NCBI GenBank assembly: GCA_946965045.2
Contig: OX337238.1
Location: forward strand, 1,984,001-2,048,000
From: Epithemia pelagica
Lineage: Eukaryota; Bacillariophyta; Bacillariophyceae; Surirellales; Surirellaceae
Reading direction: 5' to 3'
DNA length: 64,000 bases
Shown here piece by piece: positions 1 through 10,164 of the stretch. Below the pieces are notes generated by a model. The model ran no database searches and had not been told where the DNA came from. It worked only from the letters and a program-made list of their open reading frames with translations. Position 1 is the stretch's first letter, and each line of letters starts with the position of its first letter. A program made the position numbers and the translations under genes.

Positions 1-328
1 CTCTGATGTCTGTAAATGGTGCCTGAAGTGGACGGAAGCTCCACTTCGTCTCCTTTTCCAAGGATGAATCCCCAAAGTTTGTCCTTGTCCCGTCACAGTA
101 GTGGTTCTGACATCCAACCACGGTAAGTCAACATCGATCATGCACACATAATACTTATGACCATGCATGATCATCAATGGTTGATTGTTGCTCATTCCTT
201 GGATCACTTTGGATGCCATTTTTGTGCGTTTCTCGACGTATCTGTTTGCCTACAAAAGATCCACAAAGATTTTTTTGTTTCCCGTCACTTTTTTTCATTC
301 CCGTCATTCGTCACAGCCTGATGGCCTG

Positions 329-382
329 ACGTGACGTCGTCAATTTTACGTCACGTCACGTGACGTGCGTCAATTGTGACGT
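329..382. promoter_or_regulatory. Cluster of seven ACGT (bZIP/CRE-like) cores
   Basis: Seven ACGT cores lie in 54 bp, several as TGACGT or ACGTCA half-sites on both strands. TGACGT/ACGTCA elements are known CO2/cAMP-responsive bZIP targets in the diatom Phaeodactylum. No convincing gene starts beside the cluster in this window, so its target is unknown. It could also be a low-complexity relic. Confidence 0.45.
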
Positions 383-1174
383 CGTCACAGTAGCATCCTT
401 GCTTCGCGCGCTTCGCCCTGGATACGGAGCACGACGCGAAGAAATCCCACACAAGGATGAACAGTGAACACACACGTGAAACAGAAAAAAACATGCACAA
501 CACACAAGACAAGTGGCAATGGCCCACAACAAGGAAAGCTCTTAGTACATTGACTGCAACTAAAATACAAGCATAGTCAACTCTATATGTATCTAGGTAC
601 TCCTCCTATTTGTTTAGGCTTCCTGGCCCTATCCATTGTATTGTGTCCTTCCTTAGACTCTGATGTCGTCCACACACTGGTTGATTGTCATCTTGTCATT
701 TTTCATCCTTCTTCTCATTCGGTTGATTGCCGCGTTTACTGATGATCCAGGGGGTAGATCTTGACAGTAGTATTCATGCTATGGTCATTCATTTTGCTGG
801 ATTGTTCGATTTTGTTGCAGCCCCATTGTCATTTCTTGTGGTTCGTCGAAAAGTGAAAAGTGAGACGATTCATGGCACAAAATACGAGGCGAGGCCGGCG
901 TTCAGATTTAACGATCGAAGGCAGGCTGACGATTTGACATGGCAGGCGCTTTCGAAAAAAAAACAAGAGGCCAAAGTTGGGCAACGCACGAAGGACAGAA
1001 AATATACACCTCTTGAATCGTTCCCCAAATGGGGGAAGTTGGGGGACGAGGCGCGGTCTCTGACTTTGGTTTGGTTGAGTGTAAGGACGGCAAATCGCAC
1101 CTTTTTCCAAACAAATCCTGGAAAGGTCTTCACAGGTTTGGTTTGGTTCGGCGTAAGGAACGGCCTAAGGGCTG

Positions 1175-2900
1175 GGTCATCGATTTGACTGCACGTTTTG
1201 AAAATGCTAAGGGGCCGTATAGGGTTAAGGATTTCATCAAAGATTTTCAAATTGCGCGGTGATTTCCCTCACATTTTCTTTCGCAATGACCATGGCGGTC
1301 TTCCATTGTTGATTGTGAGCCCCGTAGTCAAAAGTAACTGCACAAAATATCATAGGGAGCAAGATAAGTCTTCAAGGAACACATTGATGCCATTTTGTGC
1401 AGTTACTTTTTCGAAATGAGCTCTAAAATGGAAGATTCCGAAGCCATCACGAAAGCTCTACAACGTAGTTGAATGATCAGGACAAAGAGATGCTACTCAG
1501 CGCAGATCAACTTGCACCTTAGTGATCTTGCAAATCCTTTCCTCCATTGATGCTTCTGTCAGTGATCCAGTCCACATGCCCTGACCCTCTTTCGATGTTT
1601 TACCAACTAGATTCTTGTACCTTTTAGGCCTATATGGGAGAAGTGGAAAGTCTTCAGTCGAGAAGCACCCTTATCTCTTATATTTCATGCAGATGGCTCT
1701 ACCTAGCTTGCCACAGATGATAATGTAGGTGTTACAACATCCCGTCTTTTTCAATGACTCGAATGCTGGACCAAAGTTGGGCAGGCAAAGGGCGACTCTC
1801 TGATGTTGGCCAACTCGGGACTGAGGCATTTCTGCCGCTCCTGTCTTTTAACCATATGCTCTCGATCTCCAGTACCGTCGTGAAGATACTTCCAATATGG
1901 ATGGAAGCAGCCCACTCAGTCGCACAGCTTTTTGTTGGAAGTGGAGCATCGGTGGGAGGGTATAGCCATGGTTCGCCCAAAAATTGCGGAGCAAGACGTA
2001 GACGTAGACACAAAACTTGCTGATCAATCTCTCCACGTGCTCATCCTTCTTGTTGGTCACATACATCAATCTCTCGTCAGCTCCATTATTCCGCACCTTA
2101 CGAACATTCTTCATGGGAAGTTGACTCTGAAGTTTAGCACTGGGCAACTCAAGAGGTCACATCCTCGGTCGTGGACAAAGTCACGTTTGGAGACGATAGT
2201 GGAGATGCTGGCTGTGCCTTCGAAGAGATGTCGACCAAGTCCGTCGTGTTCCCTCTTCTGGAATTCACCTGGATATGGACTAGGCAAACCAGTGGGCAAA
2301 TGGCACGGCCTCGAGGCAAGCCTGGTGTCGATTACCACATAAAATAGAGAATTGATGAAACACAGATACTTCTGAGAACAAAGAATACAATGTAGGTCAA
2401 GACTTTGGTGCTTACCATTGCTTGAAATGTGCCAGAAGAGCCTCTGTTACGTCGTTTCTCGTTGATTGTTGTGTGCTAACGTGCAAAACAGAGCTGTTTG
2501 TGAGTGATAAGCTATCTAAAGCTGCACTTCCCCCTCCACACCCATCACTCCACATCGCTTTGAATACTACTGAAGAAGAACAGGAAGAAGTATCAGGGTG
2601 TGAGAAAGTGAAATAGACGAATAGCAACGTAAATGGTGCAGCACAAGCAAAATGGTAAAAAATCACAGAGCAACGCAGATGAACGACTTCATCTCTACCG
2701 CCCCTTCGATTTTTCGCACGAAACTCACACATCGTATCTAATGCATACTTGTTTTGACACTCACGAAGCTACGACCTCTATCCGAGTCTTGATCTGATGA
2801 ACGGCGGCATCAAATGCGGGGCGTCATGGTGAGGTGGTGATTTTAATATTTATAACTTTAACCCTAGTGAAAATTAAAACGTGCAGTCAAATCGATGACC
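1175..2900. mobile_element. Candidate TIR element bounded by 25-bp inverted repeats
   Basis: Positions 1175-1199 and 2876-2900 are perfect 25-bp inverted complements (core TCATCGATTTGACTGCAC), 1.7 kb apart, and weaker similarity continues on both sides (AGGGTTAA further in). That is the layout of a DNA transposon or MITE-like relic. I found no clean target-site duplication and no transposase inside, so the true ends are uncertain. Confidence 0.4.
1330..1410. repeat. Perfect 19-bp hairpin
   Basis: Positions 1330-1348 and 1392-1410 are exact inverted complements separated by 43 bp. Less exact pairing continues outward around TCTTCCATT. It lies inside the candidate TIR element. Confidence 0.6.
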
Positions 2901-3549
2901 GAGCACTTACCGAAAACGGACGGACACTAGAGTAAAAAGTACAATTGAGCAAACATGGCGGTTGATGAAACGGTTAAATATATATGGCAATGACATAGCA
3001 ATGATTATTTTAATGGTCAGTCATGGTATGATTTGCAGGTGCACCTCCAACCGTATAAAATGTGAGTGGCGACTCACCCTTGACGTATCGTTAATAATAA
3101 TGTAAGACTCCCAACCATCAATCTATGACCTCTACAAGCCATTTTTCTGTCGAAGCCTGTAATTTGACGCCCGGCTCCACACAATGGCGCATTGCACCGA
3201 AAGATAACTTACCCCCAAGCAGGGGTATCAACCTCGGGAAATCGCTGATTTTGAACGTCGCGCCTTGAGGGTGAGAAGGAGAATCACGAAAATGATTGAC
3301 GGACAGACTGCAAAATTCTCATCCCCGCTGGGGGTAAACTCGTGACTCCGAGCACATCTCCCACAACAATGGGTCACGACCGCTCGGAAACCGCACAAGT
3401 TCTTTCCGCGACTCCAACGCGGTTTCATGGGGCGGGATCAACCGCAACCACAAGACGAGAGCTTTGCCACACTCCATCCAGAGATGGCAAACCCCAAAAT
3501 ATAAAGCACACTCTGTAGTAGTACTCTCCTGTCGAAGATATATCCAAGG

Positions 3550-6500
3550 ATGAAACAACAACATCCACAACGACTACAACACCCACCAACAACAAGACCC
3601 CTCCATGCAGACGACGACGACGACGACGGCAGGAACGACGATCACCACCACCACAACGGACGACAACGACAACGACAACGACGACGGCAACAAGAGAACT
3701 GGCCGTCACCACCACCACCTGTTTCCAATCATTGTTATCCTCACCCACCACCAAAGAGCCACTGTCCACGACAACGACAACCACAGCAACAAGGCGTATT
3801 CGTATGGGCCAAGTGCTTTTCGACACGAGGACCACCAAGTCTCGGGGTGGTCGCGTCCTTCTTGTTTAGTGTGTGGATCCTTCTGAGTGTCAGGGCCCTG
3901 CTGGTTATCATAGATCCAGGCCAGCAGGACGACCACCACAGAGCATCTCACAAGCTACTCCAAACACAACCACGACCACATCCGGAGGACTCAAACACCA
4001 CCAACAAGCACGACTCGATTCCTTCTTCTGGGGCAACAAAAACCAGCAACCACCACCACCACCACCACCACCACGACAAGAATGAGAACGTCTTGGTATG
4101 GAATGAGGCGGACTGGAATCATGCACGGGCGTCCCTCGAGGGGGGACGAGCGTCCCTGGCATGGTTGGACCACCAGCACTCAAATCACACCACCGCCGCC
4201 ACGCACCCAAGCAGCAGCAACAGCAACCACATTTTGGAGGTGACACCCATAATGGCCACGGTGGATCGTCGTCGACAACACTCCTCCGAGCCGGCGCACC
4301 ACACCCAGGATTCCACCACCACCACCAGCAAACACCAAACGGCCTCCTGTGCCATTGTCTCCTTTGTGGCCGTGTCTCCCACGTCCTACATTCGCTTTCA
4401 GGTTCCTCATCCCCCCACGGATGAGGCCGTGGTGCATCCCACGTGCGCCATTTGTTACGACGACAACGACAACGACAACGACGACGACAGTCGCACCAAC
4501 AAATCCACCCACACCCACAGTCACAACCACACCCACAGTCACAGTCACAGTCGTCGTGTGTGTCATCCCGGCACGGCCACCTTTTCTCGTCGCCAACGCT
4601 GGAAGTCGGCCTATTGGCATGCGGCACGATACGAACAGTATACCCACTTTGGCAAACACGACGATGTGCGAGATTCCGCACCCGGCTTTGCCTGGGCCGT
4701 GTGGTGTCACTTTGTCGTGCCAGCAGGATCCTTCGATTCCGAATCATCCGTCCGGGACAACGACAAGGACAAGAACAACGACAACCACAAGAAGGACCAC
4801 CCGGAGGAGTTGGGGGACGAGGAAAATGCCTGTGCTCGGTGGCCCGAGCTCGTGTGGCAGCCGCAGTTTCGCCGCCGCCATGACAACCACAACAATGAGA
4901 CGACCACCAACTCCCACACCACAATGCCACCATTCCTCCAGAATGTGGTGTTTACCAGCAGCTTTACCTTGCCCTCTCGATACAAATCTCCTCGTCACGG
5001 AGCCCATTTTCGGGTCACGGCCACATGGCCCTGGGAGTCGGTCCTGTGGAAGAGGAACCAACCGTCCAGCAACGACGACGACACGACTCATTCCTCGTCC
5101 CCGCCACAACCAAACAAAGGATCCACACCACCACCACACCAAGAGGACCATCCTGACAAGGACGAGGACACGATCAGCGATAACGACAACGACTCGTTGG
5201 GGTCGCATCCTCCTTCCAATACTAGACCACCCATAGATGCTCGTCACGTCAAACTAGTGTGGGTGCAAGGACCCTTGTGGCAACCACAAACACCACCACA
5301 ATCATCCTCATCCTCGACTCGTGTCACAAACGAAACCAACAACAAGACCCATCCAAATTCCAACAACAACACCCCCATGGTTCGGAATATCACCTTGGTG
5401 CCACCCGAGAACTTCTTGACTACGACAGCCTCGTCGCCGTATCCAATAGTGGTGGGACGTCGATTCCTCTTGTCCCTGCTGCATCAAGCCACGATTGCTC
5501 CAAATTCGACCCGTCTCTTGGGTGTGGTCGATCGTCAAGCACGAGCCGTATATCGACTGTTGCACACTCCGCCGCCGCAGCAGCACACGAGTCACAACGA
5601 CGACAACGACAAGAACCAGAACAACCGGTCGGCATCTTTTTCCGTGTGGAGGAGGGAACCACCGGAACATTGGGAGGCGACGGGGACGTTGAACTTGGAT
5701 CAACAATGCTTGGTCCGCGGAGCCGCGACACGAACAAGTACTAGTAATGGTAGCACTACTGCCGGGACCGACCACACGGCGGTGGACAACAACAACATGA
5801 CCTTAAGAGACTTGTTGCATCGTCGTCAGGTGCAAATTCAAGTCATTCCCTTTCCCTTACCACCCTCCTTGTATGGCACGATTCGACAAATGGGACAACA
5901 TGCCTTTGCGGCATGGATGGGGGTCCGATATGCTCCCGATTACCACGTGGTACTGTATCTGGACGATGATGCCATTCCGTTTGTCGTACCACGTCCGCCT
6001 CCTGGGGATGATTCGGTGTCGACCACCACCACAACAGCCTCAAGTGGTAGTTTGTTACAGCAAGTGATTTACGAGCGCATGTTTGCCACGGCATCATCCG
6101 ACAATGGGAATCATCATTCCAAGAAATTGCCCTGTGTCAACCAACAATTATTGGCACTGGAATATGCCGTTTTGGATCCAGCATCTCCCACGACTACTAC
6201 CAATCAGTCAGGATTGCAGGCGACACCCTTTGCATCATCCTCTCGTCGTCGTTCCCAAACGGAATTGGCGTGTGTGCACCAACTCGTGAACAATGCAGAC
6301 CTGTGGAATGACATTGTCCAAAAATGTACTTCCTTTGTCGGTCATGTCGTTGCTCGATCCGATTCTCTAGGAATGCTGTGGATGCACAACAATTATGCCA
6401 CGGCACCCACTGATTTGGCCCCGGGAACTCGGTATTGTCCCAAACCAGAAGAACAAGAAACACAACCAGCATCCTCACAACAACGCCAAGAACCAGAAGA

Positions 6501-6618
6501 ACCGGACTGGTTGTTTCCACCCGACCAATTGGTCGAACTCCATTTACGGTCCGAGCCGCGGCCGAGACGACGCTGGACCCATTGTATTTGTCGATTGCCA
6601 ACCCCCATTGTCACATGA
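3550..6618 (+). CDS. Type II membrane glycosyltransferase-like protein, low-complexity rich
   Basis: This is a 1022-codon frame. The first 90 residues are His/Gln/Pro/Asp-rich, followed by one hydrophobic segment (about residues 97-121) that fits a Golgi type II signal anchor. The rest is lumenal-like, with many CAC/AAC/GAC triplet runs giving poly-His, Asn and Asp tracts. Near residues 802-809 is LYLDDDA, an aspartate-rich motif of the kind that binds metal and nucleotide-sugar in GT-A glycosyltransferases, preceded by AFAAWMGVRYAPDY. I infer a nucleotide-sugar transferase; no donor or acceptor can be named. The last about 20 residues are Arg/Trp/Cys-rich, and the +1 frame there (to 6659) reads more like protein, so a frameshift or unseen intron near 6560 is possible. 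The start is the first ATG after an upstream stop. Confidence 0.6.
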   Translation: MKQQHPQRLQHPPTTRPLHADDDDDDGRNDDHHHHNGRQRQRQRRRQQENWPSPPPPVSNHCYPHPPPKSHCPRQRQPQQQGVFVWAKCFSTRGPPSLGVVASFLFSVWILLSVRALLVIIDPGQQDDHHRASHKLLQTQPRPHPEDSNTTNKHDSIPSSGATKTSNHHHHHHHHDKNENVLVWNEADWNHARASLEGGRASLAWLDHQHSNHTTAATHPSSSNSNHILEVTPIMATVDRRRQHSSEPAHHTQDSTTTTSKHQTASCAIVSFVAVSPTSYIRFQVPHPPTDEAVVHPTCAICYDDNDNDNDDDSRTNKSTHTHSHNHTHSHSHSRRVCHPGTATFSRRQRWKSAYWHAARYEQYTHFGKHDDVRDSAPGFAWAVWCHFVVPAGSFDSESSVRDNDKDKNNDNHKKDHPEELGDEENACARWPELVWQPQFRRRHDNHNNETTTNSHTTMPPFLQNVVFTSSFTLPSRYKSPRHGAHFRVTATWPWESVLWKRNQPSSNDDDTTHSSSPPQPNKGSTPPPHQEDHPDKDEDTISDNDNDSLGSHPPSNTRPPIDARHVKLVWVQGPLWQPQTPPQSSSSSTRVTNETNNKTHPNSNNNTPMVRNITLVPPENFLTTTASSPYPIVVGRRFLLSLLHQATIAPNSTRLLGVVDRQARAVYRLLHTPPPQQHTSHNDDNDKNQNNRSASFSVWRREPPEHWEATGTLNLDQQCLVRGAATRTSTSNGSTTAGTDHTAVDNNNMTLRDLLHRRQVQIQVIPFPLPPSLYGTIRQMGQHAFAAWMGVRYAPDYHVVLYLDDDAIPFVVPRPPPGDDSVSTTTTTASSGSLLQQVIYERMFATASSDNGNHHSKKLPCVNQQLLALEYAVLDPASPTTTTNQSGLQATPFASSSRRRSQTELACVHQLVNNADLWNDIVQKCTSFVGHVVARSDSLGMLWMHNNYATAPTDLAPGTRYCPKPEEQETQPASSQQRQEPEEPDWLFPPDQLVELHLRSEPRPRRRWTHCICRLPTPIVT

Positions 6619-7721
6619 AAAAATGCCAATACTTGAGGAGCGTGAGTTGTGGTTCTTGACCGAGAAAAGTAGTGTGTCTTGGGCAACCGCTGCGCGCATC
6701 ATTGTGATGTGGTGTTCTCGTCGTGTGTCGGTAGTTCCTTCACTGCACGAGAGTGTCAGTGTATCGTTTTATATAATATTGCATCTTTGCTCGCATGCTC
6801 TAGCACAATATTGGTTTCCGTGTCCACACCATTCTCCTTCCAGAAGCTCTTGCCATTTAGTATCTTCCTGTGGTTGTACTATTCTAAAAGATGCGTCAAA
6901 GTCAACTCTGTTCCTGTTCCGTGCCTTCCATGGTTCGCTAATGGCGCCAAAGTCGACCATGTTCGAAATATGGAGTTTGTCGTCGATGGACTTGACCACA
7001 GTCTTGGAAACATCGCTGGGTGCCTTGTTTCCATCCACCGTGACCGTGATATCTATTCTTGGTCATCCAACTGTATGAAGATATTTCCTACACTACGACA
7101 CTTGGCTTTTCTCCAACCGGAGTTTTTCCCACAGCCATAACCAAAGCTGCGCACTCAGCAATCTTCCATTCGTATTGGGAGAGGGTTGACCATCTTGGCC
7201 AAGGTGCTACGGTAGATTCGACAACTGAGTATTGGTACTGGGAGTATGTCGTATCCTTGTTGGTGTGAGTAGTCTATGTTACGCAATCTACTACTTTTCA
7301 AACGAAAAAGTAACAGTTTGTCTAACATAGAGTACTCATACCAAATAAACAATCCATCGATTCGGTTTCGATGGAAAGACGGATATCGTTGGTTCAAACA
7401 TTTCATGGAACCAGACTCTGACGCGATTACCTTGTGGGCAAGGGAATTCGGCCTTCTTCGGTGGCATTGGCATGGACAAGGCCATTGTTCAAGGTCCAAG
7501 TACTACGTTTCGTTGCAGCTTTTCTGCCAGAAGCTCTCGAAAAGCTTCCAGTCCAGCAAGGGAGTATCCAGCTGCCCCTCCGGTTGGGTTCAAATTCCAT
7601 TTTTTCTCTATGTACTCAACACGTACTTGCATTCCCTCTCGCGAGACCCGAGAGGTCCATGTGGATCGGACTCGCTGAGAAACGTCACAGCATCCTGTAG
7701 GATCTGATGTCAGAGCAACTA
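6619..7721. other. Intergenic region, no supported gene
   Basis: Short overlapping frames occur on both strands, including a minus-strand 89-codon frame at 6769-7038 and frames of 114-153 codons, but none carries a recognisable motif. The nested hairpin at 7266-7338 is the only structure I can support. Confidence 0.4.
7266..7338. repeat. Nested inverted repeat
   Basis: Arms 7266-7281 and 7323-7338 pair at 15 of 16 positions, and a second stem (TACTTTT with AAAAGTA) lies inside. It could be a miniature hairpin element or a cruciform-forming spacer. Confidence 0.4.
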
Positions 7722-8739
7722 TTACTGCACTTGTCTTGCATCATTTCTTCTTTCGAAGAAATAATCAAGAGCCCTCTTGGTTGCTTCTTGATCATCCTGA
7801 TACAAGAGCTCGCGTTCGTCAATATGCGATTCGACATGCTGTATATACCACTCATCGAATCGAGGATTGGCGCCTTCATTAATGTACTCTTCCGGAAAGT
7901 GAAGATCTTTAAGGCGTTGCACCATTCGCGACGAGAAACGCTCGCCCTTTTTATGTATACTATCAAAATCAACAATTTTGATTGAGTAACGTCGGTCCGG
8001 TTCCTGGCGCCACATGATATTCCATAAGTACAGGTCCATATGAACCAGATTCAGCTCGTGCAAGATATGTTCAGCGTCTTTCATCGCCACCAACAGCTTC
8101 TGCCTCTCGTCGGCATCATGTGGTATATATTTTTTAATTCAGTCGGTGTAGATTTTCGAAGACAATGGCGTCGTCTGAATAGTCCGAATTCCTATCACCC
8201 AGTCTGTATGCTAATGGACAACAAGCGAAACTCTGGGAGCGAAGGATGCTCGTCATCTCAAAGAAGCGAACAATCGATTTGTCCCGATGATCTCCATCAA
8301 CCACTTTAAAGAAATTGATAACAGGTTTCAAATGATATCGGTCCAAGCCGATTTCCATTTCAATCTGTTGAAATGTAGGGGAGTCATTGCACTTACTTTC
8401 AACCTCAGAATTGAGATCGACCATTTTACACAAGCCTGAAGCGGCCAGAAGAAGGCCTTCCTCATTGAACAGATCAAAAACAGTAGTGACAAAATTGACA
8501 ACAGGAAATGTAGAGTCGGGAAGGAATGACACAGCTAGGACTTGACCAAGGCGACCTAGGTGTAGGAGCAAACAAGAGTCAGTGTGGATACAGGACAAGA
8601 ACCACGGAACTCTAAACCACCAGTGTCTCACCGTTGGTAGAGAATATGGGAACCACGACATTATTTCTTGCAATTCCACGGCGAACCAACCCAATGGCAA
8701 CGTTTGTTGCACTAACTCCATACCAGAAGTTCGTCTCAC
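7722..8739 (-). pseudogene. Kinase-domain half of a split nuclease-kinase gene
   Basis: Read on the minus strand this is a protein-kinase C-lobe. LVHMDLYLWNIMW matches the HxDxxxxN catalytic loop and IKIVDFDS the metal-binding DFG position (DFD here). Upstream, the frames make sense only if a 76-nt intron at 8556-8631 (donor GTGAGA, acceptor CACCTAG) is removed, joining a VSATNVAIGLVRRG-type segment to GRLGQVLAVSF. A one-base frame break lies in an A-rich run near 8130-8150, just before the catalytic loop. The N-terminal half of the same gene lies beyond a MITE and a Copia insertion, at 15294-17286. I infer one ancestral gene because of strand, order, and an open frame running through the insertion site when the Copia element is removed. 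Confidence 0.6.
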
Positions 8740-8892
8740 ATTTTTATACTACAGTAGGAATTTTTTGTACGACCGGGAAGTAGTTTCGTGCGAGTCGCGC
8801 GGTTTCCCTCTCGTGTGTGACACTTGTGTGACACTTTGTGACATGGCTTCGAGGAATTTCTCACTACCTACACAGCTTGATAGGGAGTAAGT

Positions 8893-9074
8893 TTACTACT
8901 TCCCTGTGTCTGGCCGTCCTCTCGCGTCGGGCGCGCCCGGCTTGTCGAGAGAATGACTCGACGGGCAATTGTCTTGTCGGGCGTGCGCCCTCCTCGACCA
9001 TTGCCCTCCTCGTCATTCTACCCTCCGCGCCGGGCGGTCCCTCCTTGAAAGGACTCGACACCGGGAAGTATTAA
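8893..9074. mobile_element. 182-bp MITE-like element with 18-bp TIRs
   Basis: Ends 8893-8910 and 9057-9074 are inverted complements at 16 of 18 positions (TTACTACTTCCC / TTAATACTTCCC). The interior is a GC-rich imperfect palindrome (AGAATGAC arms around 8950-9020). It has no coding capacity. It sits inside the split nuclease-kinase gene, 23 bp from the Copia insertion, and its insertion appears to have introduced stops. Confidence 0.5.
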
Positions 9075-9097
9075 TACTACCGACCGCTTCTAGGTTG

Positions 9098-9309
9098 TGT
9101 TGGAGGTAGCTGGAGTCGGATGTGCGACTAAGGACAAAGAACAGGCGAAAATGGATGACGAGAACACGTGGCAGCTGGTGACGCGAAAGAAAAAGAGTCA
9201 TAGTAGATCTAGTGGTAACGAGGGCACCAAGTGCTCATTCTATCAACAATAAGAAGTTATCGATCCTTTTGTTGCTTGTACGGCACTTGGTAGGGATTGT
9301 GTTTCAACA
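9098..9309 (+). repeat. 5' LTR of Copia element 1
   Basis: It is 212 bp, begins TGTTGGAGG and ends TTTCAACA, and is identical by eye to the LTR at 15082-15293. TCATTCT at 9235-9241 fits the Inr consensus YYANWYY, so transcription could begin at A9237, giving a 73-nt R-U5. Confidence 0.93.
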
Positions 9310-9323
9310 TATTGTTGATAGAA
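9310..9323 (+). promoter_or_regulatory. Primer-binding site complementary to the element's own LTR
   Basis: The 14 bases directly after the 5' LTR (TATTGTTGATAGAA) are the exact reverse complement of LTR positions 9238-9251 (TTCTATCAACAATA). No tRNA 3'-end complement such as TGGTATCAGAGC is visible. This is the arrangement used by self-priming retrotransposons such as fission-yeast Tf1. Confidence 0.7.
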
Positions 9324-9355
9324 AACTTTATATCCTAAGATTGACTGTTGCGTTC

Positions 9356-10156
9356 ATGTCCGGAGCTGAGATTCCTTTTGGACCGCCAGTTAATACTCCA
9401 GTGACCCGTCTCATCCGTGCACTTGCCCACTTGAAGATTGAGCAGAATCGCGAACTCAACCAACGAGAACGAGGTCACCAAACCCGACTTCGTGACATCG
9501 ATCGTCAATATTGGGCCGACAAGGCTCAGTTGGAGCAGCAGTACCAGCAGCGTCGCGCGGAAGAGTGCCAACAGTACCAACAAACAGTACGAGACATTCG
9601 CCACAACCAGGAAGTTGCCCAACGCGATCTCTACCGTGAAGCAGAGCAAGCTGAACAAGCACGACGTCAAGCAGAGGTGCAAGAGAATCTCGAAGTCGAA
9701 GAAGAGGAACAGCCCGAAGAACCGCACGTCGTAGTAGTACACCGTGACGAAGTTCAACCAGTCAATCAGGTTCAACAAGACCCAGAAATCCTAGCGGAGG
9801 CTCAGCCAATTGGAGTCGTCGCTGAGGAACAGGAACACGAAGAAGTTCAAGAAGCAATTCCAGACAATTCTCGTGAAAATCCGAGAGAACAAAACCTTCC
9901 TCAAGCCCAACCAGTTGCGCGCCGTCTACGAGTAGCACCAGTACGTGAAGTAGCAGCACGACAACTTGCAGTTGGAAGTCGAGTCGGAATCCGAAACGGG
10001 ATACGCCTCGCAGACCACATAGGCTTGGTACACAATCAGGAAGGGCGAGTCACGCGAATCACTGAAGTGTACATCCACATAGAGGTGTGGAATCCAAGAA
10101 CCAACCACCACGAAGTAATACTAAGACAAGAACAAAACGTCCGCCTCATTGAGTAA
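9356..10156 (+). CDS. Extra ORF before gag in Copia element 1
   Basis: This 266-codon frame starts at the first ATG downstream of the LTR (MSGAEIPFGPP); an in-frame ATG at 9212 lies in the LTR and is unlikely to be used. Residues about 20-115 are Gln/Glu/Arg-rich and should form a coiled coil (RQYWADKAQLEQQYQQRRAE). An acidic middle follows. The last about 60 residues (AVGSRVGIRNGIRLADHIG...) have alternating hydrophobics and a GRVTRI turn that suggest a small beta-barrel of SH3/chromo type; this is inference. It ends 8 bases before the gag ATG, in a different frame. A separate protein at this place is not part of a standard Copia layout. Confidence 0.6.
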   Translation: MSGAEIPFGPPVNTPVTRLIRALAHLKIEQNRELNQRERGHQTRLRDIDRQYWADKAQLEQQYQQRRAEECQQYQQTVRDIRHNQEVAQRDLYREAEQAEQARRQAEVQENLEVEEEEQPEEPHVVVVHRDEVQPVNQVQQDPEILAEAQPIGVVAEEQEHEEVQEAIPDNSRENPREQNLPQAQPVARRLRVAPVREVAARQLAVGSRVGIRNGIRLADHIGLVHNQEGRVTRITEVYIHIEVWNPRTNHHEVILRQEQNVRLIE

Positions 10157-10164
10157 CCACCAAG

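Larger units (their letters stand above)
1..3549. other. Region without a convincing gene
   Basis: Only short, mutually overlapping open frames occur here on both strands, the longest about 150 codons, with none resembling a family I recognise. Apart from the ACGT cluster and the inverted repeats listed separately, I see no supported gene or RNA. Frames around 1730-2340 are broken and could be a decayed mobile-element gene. Confidence 0.5.

Noticed and set aside
3908-4933. Minus-strand 341-codon frame opposite the glycosyltransferase gene
   Set aside because: Cys/Trp/Arg-rich shadow created by CAC/GAC triplet runs of the plus-strand gene.
4349-5236. Plus-strand 295-codon Thr/Pro-rich frame inside the glycosyltransferase gene
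   Set aside because: Frame-shifted reading of the same triplet repeats; no domain.
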